DNA of 47,410 bases. Source: an uncultured Bacteroidia bacterium (GTDB lineage: Bacteria; Bacteroidota; Bacteroidia; Bacteroidales; UBA932). This document shows positions 16,474-26,088 of the stretch, piece after piece; within the stretch, counting starts at the first letter, position 1, and each line of letters opens with the position of its first letter. A program made the translations under genes and the position numbers. The notes below the pieces were generated by a model. It was not told where the DNA came from, did not search any database, and was given only the letters and a program-made list of their open reading frames with translations. The stretch is from the NCBI GenBank assembly GCA_902797035.1, contig CADBRH010000014.1, forward strand, positions 1-47,410, in the 5' to 3' direction.

Positions 16474-16783
16474 AAGTTCTGTTTCTTCCAGAGGTTAGCC
16501 GACAGTTTGTGGAATTGGTTGATATCCTTTACGAAAAGGGGTATTTGTCTTATTTGGAGATGGCAATAGATTATTCTGAAAGCCTTTTTCGGGATATTCA
16601 GTTCACTCTTCCCATCAAGGTCCACAAGAAAGCCCCCTCTTGTCTTACGCCTCATTCACGAAGAACAAGCACACGACATGGTATGTTTTCTTCAACGAGT
16701 ATCTGATGGACGGAGAGACAGTCTATCTTGTTCGCCACATGAGTAATAATCACGTCATCGCACAACATCTAGGACTGGACTGA
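16470..16783 (+). pseudogene. RelE/ParE-family toxin, frameshifted by an internal deletion
   Basis: The start MKVLFLPEVSRQFVELVDILYEKGYLSYLEMAIDY and the later KNKHTTWYVFFNEYLMDG with SNNHVIAQHLGLD are the two halves of one RelE/ParE-like toxin, but they lie in different frames. The first frame runs to about 16635 (...KVHKKAP) and then goes into unrelated residues. The C-terminal half resumes by about 16643 in another frame and ends with TGA at 16781-16783. Relatives have roughly nine more residues at the junction (a YFxxYGK-like stretch), so a deletion of about 20-30 bases that is not a multiple of three explains both gap and shift. The toxin is most likely inactive. Its stop abuts the convergent protease gene. 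Confidence 0.75.
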
Positions 16784-19700
16784 TTATCTCATCTCTTTCA
16801 GGATCTCGGCGATGGCGGCGTCAAGCTGGGGGTCTTTGCCCTCGAGGCGGTCCTTAAAGGTGTTCCGGACGTAGATGTCTGGCTTGACACCGGTGCTCTC
16901 GAGGTCTTGCCCGTCAATCACGCTATAGCAGCCCCATGCAGGCATACGGCAAGTCGAGCCGTCCAACAGCCTGACAGCTGAAGTGAAAATAATCCACCTG
17001 TAGGTCTCCGTGCCGACCAGTTTCGCTATCCCCAAAGTTTTGATCCCGTTCGAGGTCACCTCGGCATCGGAAAGGCTGTGCTCGTTGACAAGGACCACGA
17101 TCGGCATCCCCGCCGGAGCGACATTGGGATGAGTCGTCCTCGGGAAGTCCCTGTACGCCCACTCGAAATGAGCCTGTCCCCTCAGGAAGTCTATGACCTC
17201 TTTGTGGACATTACCGCCGTTGTTGTAGCGCAAGTCAAGGATAAGTCCCTCTTTGTCAAACACTTCCGTGTGCATCTTCAACAGGAAGTTGTTAAGGTCC
17301 TCAGCCCCCATCGCCCTCATGTGGATATACCCGACCTTGCCGGCGGTCCTCTTCGTGACCATGTCGGCCCGCTGGTCCTCCCACTCCTTGTAAGCCAGAG
17401 TTTTTAGAGCGGCCGATGAGGTCGTGTGGACCTTCACGTCGAACTCCTTTCCGCCGCGGCGGAAGCGCAGCTTCATCTCATCCTTCGCCACGGCCCCGGA
17501 GAAATACCTCTCTCGGTTCACTCCCTTGTCAACCTTCTCGCCGTCAACAGCGACCAACTCGTCACCCTTCTTGATGTCGATCCCGAACTTGTCCACCGGA
17601 GAGTCGGCGAGGATACCCGCCACCGTGTAAGGCGAGGCGTTCTCGAATATGATGCCCGTCCCGTAGGTGCGTGTGCGGGTCTCGAGCCTCTCCTCGGCGC
17701 CGTTAGAGGTGAACCCAAGATGCGATGAGTTCAGCTCGCCGAGCAAGTCTGTGATCAAGGTCCTGAGGTTCGCCCTTGTACGTACATAAGGCAGCAGCGA
17801 GGCGTAATAGTCCCTGACCGCCGGCCAGTCCGAGCCGTGGAAGTTGACGTCGTAGTAGTTCTGCTCCAGCACTGCCCAGGTCTCATAGAACATCTGTCTG
17901 AACTCGTCGTCCAGGACGACCTCGACATCCTTCTTAACCTCGGTCTTGCTGGCGGTCGCCTGGCCGGGCTCCACCTTGTAGATCCCTCCCTGCCCGAGGC
18001 AGTACAAAGCGTCCTTGCAACTGAAGAACGAGCCTCCGGGAAGATCCTTGACCGTCTTCGGTTTCGCCTCAGGGTCAGATATTTCCAGACAGACTACACC
18101 AGAGCCTGAGCGGTAGAGCAGATAGTCCTTGCCCTTCGAGGAATACACGTACGGACTCCCCTGGCCACCCTCTCGCTCGACCTGGGTCATCCTCTGGTGG
18201 ATGTCCTTGAAGTCGATCACGACGGTCGTGTCCTTTTTCGGCTGGTCCTTCTTGGGCTCGGCCTTCTTCGGATCTCCCTTTTTAGGTTCGGCCGGCTTCT
18301 CTTTGAAAAGGTCATCAACCACATCGGACTTGAAAGGCGTGTCGTACTTGCGGAGCGGAAGCTTGTAGAGCGAGGCTCTGGCCCCGCGCGGGAAGGAAGT
18401 GGCAATGGGATTGGCCAGGAGGTACATGTATTTCCCGTCGGGAGAGAAGACAGGGCTCTGCTCCATCGAGGCGGAATTGGTGAAATTCCTTAGTGTCCCG
18501 TCCTTGAGATTGTAAAGGAATATATCCGACTCGAACATGCGCATCGCGTCGAAAGCGAGGTAAGTGTCGTCAAACGAGAACGACATCGTGTAACCCTGGA
18601 ATGACCAGAACTCAGCCTCGGCCACCTTGGAGACATTCCCGGTCTTGGTGTCGAGGATCATGACCGCCCGGCTGCCGTCGATGAACGCTAGCTTGTCGCC
18701 TTTGTGGTTCATTTTCAGGTTCTTAGTGTTGTTCTGAGAGATGAACACAGGCGTCTCGGCGGCGGTCCCGTCGGCTGCGATCTTGTAAAGGTTCGTCCAT
18801 CCCTTGTCCGTGCGGACGTAGTAGATGGTCTTGCTGTCGTCTCCCCAGATTACCTCGCTCACCCGCTCGTCGGCAGGGGTCGAGAGCTTCTGGATGAACT
18901 TCACCTTCGGGTCGGAAATATACAGCCCGCCCCTTATGACCAACGCGAACTTCTTCCCGTCAGGCGACACATCGGCGGCTCCGGGCCTCTGGTCGGCGAA
19001 GGACCTGCGCACCTCGACGCTGCCGGAAGCGACTTGGATCACCGGGACCGTGACCTTGCCGGTCGCCGGTTCCAGGAGGGTGATCTCATATTCCTTAAGA
19101 AATACAATGGCGGAACCTCCGAAAGCGACCGAAGGGTATTGGACGGATTTGTCGAAGGTAGTAAGCTGCTGAGGCTTAGCGCCTTTGACATATTTGACGA
19201 TGTTCGACTCCTTGTTCAGCTCGTCGCTGACATAGTAGATGTTCCCGTTCTTGTCGACCATAGGCCACTGGTCCTTGCCGATGTAGTCGGTCAGCTCGGT
19301 GTAGGTCTTGCTTCTCGGGTTCCAGCACTTGATGTTCGGGTTGTGGTCGCCGACATAGCGCTTCCTCGTAGGGAAGTTGATGCTCTCAGTGGACTCGTTG
19401 AAAAGGAACTCCCCTGTCTTTGGGTTCTCCACCATATTCACCACGGTGTTGAAATAGCCATCGAACATAAGCTGGGGCGTTCCGCCGCCGACCGCCACCT
19501 TCCAGGTCGTCTTGCGGGCGCCGGACCTCGTGGACTCGAAATAGATCCAATCCGACTTCGGCGACCATGAGACCGGCGCGTCAGCCCCCTCGTGGAAGGT
19601 CAACTGGACAGCCTTCCCGCCCCCGACCGGCACGACATAGACGTCGTTATTTCCTTGAATATCAGAACTGAACGCCAGCCATTTGCCGTCGGGCGACACA

Positions 19701-19921
19701 AGGGGCGAGTCCTGGATACCGGGCATGGTGATCACGGCCGTGGCCTGCCCGCCGGTGGCCGGAACCGAATATATGTCCCCGTCGTAGCTGAAGTAAATCC
19801 TCTGGCCGTCAGGGGAAAGGGAGGGCCGCGACGCGAAGCGGATGTTCTCCGCCCGTGTCACTGTGGACGCCGCCAGCGACACCGCCGCCAGCGAGAGAAT
19901 CAATAGGATGGACCTTTTCAT
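16784..19921 (-). CDS. Tricorn-like S41 protease with beta-propeller, exported
   Basis: A 1045-aa protein with a signal peptide (MKRSILLILSLAAVSLAASTVTRA). Residues 30-520 form WD40-like/PD40 propeller repeats (LSPDGQRIYFSYDG, VSPDGKWLAFSSD, FSPDGKYMYLLA and others). Residues 540-565 are a Lys/Pro/Glu-rich linker of PKK repeats. A tricorn C1-type domain with NSSHLGF (His734 as general base) comes next, then a PDZ domain (about 750-830, DSPVDKFGIDIKKGDELVAVDGE). The S41 core (about 860-1020) has LILDLRYNNGGNV and VNEHSLSDAE with the likely nucleophile Ser951. This is the organisation of tricorn-type peptidases that trim peptides, here in the periplasm. The start at 19921 gives the signal peptide; an eight-codon upstream extension does not. 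The gene is convergent with the broken toxin. Confidence 0.9.
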   Translation of the reverse strand: MKRSILLILSLAAVSLAASTVTRAENIRFASRPSLSPDGQRIYFSYDGDIYSVPATGGQATAVITMPGIQDSPLVSPDGKWLAFSSDIQGNNDVYVVPVGGGKAVQLTFHEGADAPVSWSPKSDWIYFESTRSGARKTTWKVAVGGGTPQLMFDGYFNTVVNMVENPKTGEFLFNESTESINFPTRKRYVGDHNPNIKCWNPRSKTYTELTDYIGKDQWPMVDKNGNIYYVSDELNKESNIVKYVKGAKPQQLTTFDKSVQYPSVAFGGSAIVFLKEYEITLLEPATGKVTVPVIQVASGSVEVRRSFADQRPGAADVSPDGKKFALVIRGGLYISDPKVKFIQKLSTPADERVSEVIWGDDSKTIYYVRTDKGWTNLYKIAADGTAAETPVFISQNNTKNLKMNHKGDKLAFIDGSRAVMILDTKTGNVSKVAEAEFWSFQGYTMSFSFDDTYLAFDAMRMFESDIFLYNLKDGTLRNFTNSASMEQSPVFSPDGKYMYLLANPIATSFPRGARASLYKLPLRKYDTPFKSDVVDDLFKEKPAEPKKGDPKKAEPKKDQPKKDTTVVIDFKDIHQRMTQVEREGGQGSPYVYSSKGKDYLLYRSGSGVVCLEISDPEAKPKTVKDLPGGSFFSCKDALYCLGQGGIYKVEPGQATASKTEVKKDVEVVLDDEFRQMFYETWAVLEQNYYDVNFHGSDWPAVRDYYASLLPYVRTRANLRTLITDLLGELNSSHLGFTSNGAEERLETRTRTYGTGIIFENASPYTVAGILADSPVDKFGIDIKKGDELVAVDGEKVDKGVNRERYFSGAVAKDEMKLRFRRGGKEFDVKVHTTSSAALKTLAYKEWEDQRADMVTKRTAGKVGYIHMRAMGAEDLNNFLLKMHTEVFDKEGLILDLRYNNGGNVHKEVIDFLRGQAHFEWAYRDFPRTTHPNVAPAGMPIVVLVNEHSLSDAEVTSNGIKTLGIAKLVGTETYRWIIFTSAVRLLDGSTCRMPAWGCYSVIDGQDLESTGVKPDIYVRNTFKDRLEGKDPQLDAAIAEILKEMR

Positions 19922-20071
19922 CGTATCTATGGTTTTTATAATCAAAACGCGATTGGATAAAGATACGAAAAAACGAAGAAAGGCGACTGGATTTCACGGC
20001 ACGACAAATAAAACAACTCCAACGCCTGCTCTTCAAATATAAAAAAGTTTTATTATAATAAAATAAAATTA

Positions 20072-20079
20072 TATATTTG
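20072..20079 (+). promoter_or_regulatory. -7 box of the hipB-hipA operon
   Basis: TATATTTG matches TAnnTTTG, with a TTTT about 20 bases upstream in a very AT-rich stretch. The start at 20104 leaves a leader of about 20 bases; a TTG start at 20077 would lie inside the box and is rejected. Confidence 0.5.
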
Positions 20080-20103
20080 CCTAACTATATTAAAGTAAAA
20101 TTA

Positions 20104-20439
20104 ATGTCAAAGAAATCCAACGCCACTTTTCTTCCACGAAGAGTAAAGAACAACTTGGAGATAATGGGGCAGCAAATAAAACTCGCGCGCAAAAGACGAA
20201 AGTTATCACTGGCCGCTATCGCTGAACGGGCTCAGTGTTCAGAACTTACAGTGATGCGAGTGGAACGTGGGACTCCAACCGTCTCTATCGGAATCTACGC
20301 CAGGATTCTCTACGGACTAGGACTGGACGAGGATTTGCTTTACATCGCGGGAAAAGACGAGGCGGGTAACGCTCTCGTGAACGCGGAGTTACTCAGACAG
20401 AACAAACCTGACGATAACAACTATGATGTATTCGATTGA
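20104..20439 (+). CDS. hipB: XRE-family regulator, HipB-like antitoxin
   Basis: A 111-aa protein with a Cro/C1-type helix-turn-helix (about residues 20-75: MGQQIKLARKRRKLSLAAIAERAQCS, then TVMRVERGTPTVSIGIYARILYGLGL). The following gene is HipA-like and its start overlaps this stop by 17 bases, so the pair is a HipBA-type toxin-antitoxin module. HipB proteins bind operators in their own promoter and hold HipA inactive. The pair is clearly more AT-rich than its surroundings, which suggests acquisition. The name is given by position and fold; other XRE antitoxins look the same over this domain. Confidence 0.78.
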   Translation: MSKKSNATFLPRRVKNNLEIMGQQIKLARKRRKLSLAAIAERAQCSELTVMRVERGTPTVSIGIYARILYGLGLDEDLLYIAGKDEAGNALVNAELLRQNKPDDNNYDVFD

Positions 20440-21697
20440 AGTATTAGCGGCATTTGACTTTCTGCCGCGAGAGATGGCCGTAGGGAGACTTGAATATGAA
20501 CGCGTGAAAGGGAAACCTTCCTATCGATTTTCTTATGACAAGGATTTCCTGACCATATTCCCTCACTTATCCTTATCTGAAGATCTTGGCAACTTCCTTG
20601 GTCTACAAGCGTCTTACGAAAACTTTTTCTCCTTCCTGGGCGACGCCCTTCCTGACAGATGGGGACGAGCCCTGATTGATAAGAAAGAAAGGCTGGAAGC
20701 TCTTGAGGCTCAGAGAGTCCCAAGGCAATTCGATGATTTCGGATATCTGGTTCGAATAACCGATTCCACCAGAATGGGAGCGCTTCGTTTTAAATATAAG
20801 GGGCATTACCTCGGAATGGATAACGGAGCGATGAGCGTTCCTCCTGTCACCAACCTTGACACCTTCATCCGCGAGGCTCATCTCATTGAGAAAGCGGAGA
20901 AAAACAACACACCTTACGAGAAAGAATGGATTGACAATGTCTGGAAACCCGGATCCTCTCTAGGTGGAGCAAGGCCTAAACTAAACGTGCTGGATGGAGA
21001 CAATCTGTGGATCGCTAAGATTCCCTCGGTAAAGGACACCTACGATATAGGCCTGTGGGAGCATTTCGCGTGTGTTCTCGCCAAAAAAGCCGGAATCAAC
21101 GTCGCTACCACGAGAATACTACGAGTCGGACCTACTCCTTTTCATACGCTGCTATCCAAGCGTTTTGACAGGGATGGAGGCAAACGCGTTCATTTCGCCT
21201 CGTCTTTAACCCTCACCGGACTGAAAGATGGAGATAACGCGACGAACGGTAAGGGTTATATTGACATCATTGACGCGATGGCTGGAGACGTGGGGGTTAA
21301 TTCATTGGAAAAGAACACCAAAGAGTTGTTCAGACGAGTGGTCTTCAACATTCTCACAGGTAATCATGATGATCATTTTCGCAATCATGGTTTTTTACTC
21401 CGCTCAAACGGCTGGGAATTGTCGCCAGCATATGATCTCAATCCTTCTTTTGAAAAGACACAAGTCCTTGCCATCACGCCATATTCCAACAATTCCTCGA
21501 TAAAAGAACTGATTGACTCGTCTGATTATTATTTAATCTCCCATGATGATGCTATCAATATAGTCCGTGAGGTGTCCTCGGCGGTGGAGCAATGGAGACA
21601 AGTCGCCATTAATCTGAGAATTCCGGATACCGAACAGAATCGATTCGCCGAACGTTTCTCTTGGTCTCTGTCGGATTCATCTGTCATATCACGCTAA
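20423..21697 (+). CDS. hipA: HipA-family serine/threonine kinase toxin
   Basis: A 424-aa protein with the complete HipA architecture. Residues 1-110 form the HipA N-terminal subdomain (GRLEYERVKGKPSYRFSYDKDFL). The core kinase fold has SLGGARPKLNVLDGDNLWIAKIPS (P-loop-like segment and ATP-binding Lys), SKRFDRDGGKRVHFASS, the catalytic loop NHDDHFRNHGFLL (residues 314-326; the first Asp is the likely catalytic base) and the metal-binding Asp in LSPAYDLNPS. E. coli HipA phosphorylates GltX and stops translation; the target here is unknown. All key motifs are present, so it should be active. ATG codons at 20423 and 20426 are both possible starts, within the end of hipB. Confidence 0.85.
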   Translation: MMYSIEVLAAFDFLPREMAVGRLEYERVKGKPSYRFSYDKDFLTIFPHLSLSEDLGNFLGLQASYENFFSFLGDALPDRWGRALIDKKERLEALEAQRVPRQFDDFGYLVRITDSTRMGALRFKYKGHYLGMDNGAMSVPPVTNLDTFIREAHLIEKAEKNNTPYEKEWIDNVWKPGSSLGGARPKLNVLDGDNLWIAKIPSVKDTYDIGLWEHFACVLAKKAGINVATTRILRVGPTPFHTLLSKRFDRDGGKRVHFASSLTLTGLKDGDNATNGKGYIDIIDAMAGDVGVNSLEKNTKELFRRVVFNILTGNHDDHFRNHGFLLRSNGWELSPAYDLNPSFEKTQVLAITPYSNNSSIKELIDSSDYYLISHDDAINIVREVSSAVEQWRQVAINLRIPDTEQNRFAERFSWSLSDSSVISR

Positions 21698-21732
21698 AGA
21701 ATAATCCCCGGATCCCATCGGCGAGATTCAGG

Positions 21733-21749
21733 CCGGTCTCGCGGACCGG
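21733..21749. repeat. GC-rich hairpin between hipA and the GH20 gene
   Basis: CCGGTC and GACCGG pair with a 5-base loop. There is no T run after it, so it is not a clear terminator. It lies in a GC-rich stretch that differs sharply from hipA and may be the remnant of an older gene. Confidence 0.35.
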
Positions 21750-21794
21750 GACGTCTTACTGGCTCAAAGTCAAAAAGAAGCTCGAATGGTGACC

Positions 21795-21825
21795 TTTGCT
21801 TTTACGGCGATTATAACTATCTTTG
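21795..21825 (+). promoter_or_regulatory. Promoter of the GH20 - serine hydrolase - esterase operon
   Basis: TTTG (21795-21798), 19 bases, TATCTTTG (21818-21825): a full Bacteroidota-type promoter, leaving a leader of about 20 bases before the ATG at 21849. Confidence 0.7.
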
Positions 21826-21848
21826 TTTAAACGCCTTCTTGCATCATC

Positions 21849-23336
21849 ATGAGAAAGATCCCCACCCTGCTGGCCGCGCTGTGCCTCACGGTCGCGGCGA
21901 CCGCCCAGAACACCTCGTTTATTCCTCCGATGGTCTGCCCTGAGCCGGCGAGCCAGGACATCTCCGCCACCGTGTACCACCCGCTGGAGAAGGTCACGCT
22001 CAACTGCCCCGACAAAGCGGCCGCGGACTGGGCCAAAGGCCATCTTAACGAGTGGTACGGAAACCTCGCCCCCGAGGTCAAGTCCGGTTCCAGGAAAAAG
22101 ACCGGCCTCGGCAAGGAAGACTACGAGCTGACAATCGGCAAGAAGGGCGTGGAGATCACGGCGGAGACCCTTCAGGGAGTCAGGTACGCCCTATATTCTT
22201 TGAGACAGATCGCCATCCCCAAGAGGGGCACCGCGAAAGTGAAGGGATGGATCGCCCCGGAGGCAACCATAAAGGACAGCCCGGCGATGGCGTTCAGGGG
22301 AATACACATCTGCTGGTTCCACGAGACGGAGCCCTGGGAGGTGGAGCGCCTCGTGCGAATGGCCGCGTATTACAAGTTGAACTACGCTGTCATTGAGTCC
22401 TGGGGCACTTTCCGGAGCGACGTGGCCCCCTGGTACGGCTGGCCTGACGGGGCGATGACAAAGAGCGAGGTCGCCAGGATCAGGGCTATAGCCGACGACC
22501 TTGGGATAACCCTGATCCCTCAGATTAATGTCTTCGGGCACGCCACTATGAGCCGGGGTGGGGCCGGGAAGCACGCCGCCCTTGACTTCAACCCCGAGTA
22601 CCAGACCTACTTCGAGCCGGTGGCCGGATGGAACTGGTGCCTGTCAAACCCCGAGACCAGTAAACTCCTCATCGCGTTGATAGAAGAGCAGTTGGATGCC
22701 TTCGGCAAACCGCCGTACTTCCACATCGGAGGCGATGAGGCCCAGCCGCCGAGTTGCCCCGACTGCATCTCAAAACCCTATTCGGAACTCTTCCTGAATC
22801 ACATCAAGGCCATGAACAAGGCCATCACCGCCAAAGGCGCGAAGACCATGATGTGGCATGACATGCTCCTCGAGAAAGGCGACCCCAGATGGAACGGTTT
22901 CTACGCCAACGGCTCCAAGGAGACGTCGGAAGGTTTCCTCTCGTTCCCCCGGGACATCATCATCTGCGACTGGTTCTACGATGGGGCGAAGGAGGATTAT
23001 CCCACCCTTGATTATTTCAAAGGCCAGGGCTTCACCACATTGACTTGCCCCTGGATGAACCGCGGCGGGATAATCGCCCAAGGCAAAGCCGCCCGGGAAG
23101 GCAAGGCGGACGGCATCCTCGGTACCCTTTGGCACCACTATTTCGGGAACGACATGGTCAGCATCTACGTGACCCTGTCCAACACCGCCTGGAACGCCGG
23201 AGTCCCCATCCGTTCCGGGGGCGACCAGTTCAGGACCCACCTCCGTCAGATCGGCTGGGACATGAAGGTCTCCGACCCCCGTCACACCGGCATCTATTAT
23301 GACGAGATACCCCCAGAGCCCGCTCTGGACAACTAA
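21849..23336 (+). CDS. Exported beta-N-acetylhexosaminidase (GH20)
   Basis: A 495-aa glycoside hydrolase with signal peptide MRKIPTLLAALCLTVAATAQ, so periplasmic or surface-exposed. Residues 40-140 form the N-terminal GH20b-type domain. The TIM barrel follows from about 145, with the catalytic Asp-Glu pair in FHIGGDEAQ (Asp296, Glu297), the substrate-assisted machinery of GH20, and aromatic subsite residues in MNRGGI and GTLWHHYFGND. It should release terminal GlcNAc or GalNAc from glycans. It is the first gene of an operon with a serine hydrolase (6 bases downstream) and a CE1-like esterase. No SusC/SusD pair is nearby. Confidence 0.92.
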   Translation: MRKIPTLLAALCLTVAATAQNTSFIPPMVCPEPASQDISATVYHPLEKVTLNCPDKAAADWAKGHLNEWYGNLAPEVKSGSRKKTGLGKEDYELTIGKKGVEITAETLQGVRYALYSLRQIAIPKRGTAKVKGWIAPEATIKDSPAMAFRGIHICWFHETEPWEVERLVRMAAYYKLNYAVIESWGTFRSDVAPWYGWPDGAMTKSEVARIRAIADDLGITLIPQINVFGHATMSRGGAGKHAALDFNPEYQTYFEPVAGWNWCLSNPETSKLLIALIEEQLDAFGKPPYFHIGGDEAQPPSCPDCISKPYSELFLNHIKAMNKAITAKGAKTMMWHDMLLEKGDPRWNGFYANGSKETSEGFLSFPRDIIICDWFYDGAKEDYPTLDYFKGQGFTTLTCPWMNRGGIIAQGKAAREGKADGILGTLWHHYFGNDMVSIYVTLSNTAWNAGVPIRSGGDQFRTHLRQIGWDMKVSDPRHTGIYYDEIPPEPALDN

Positions 23337-23342
23337 TAGAAT

Positions 23343-26084
<2,742 letters not shown>

Positions 26085-26088
26085 ACCA

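Noticed and set aside
18235..18315. Apparent short tandem repeat in the S41 protease gene
   Set aside because: It encodes the Lys/Pro/Glu-rich linker between propeller and protease domains; the repeat is at the protein level and imperfect in DNA.
20077..20103. TTG start for hipB with nine extra residues
   Set aside because: This codon lies inside the -7 box TATATTTG, so it would not be transcribed.
21733..21749. CCGGTC/GACCGG hairpin as the hipA terminator
   Set aside because: No T run follows, so it is listed only as a hairpin.
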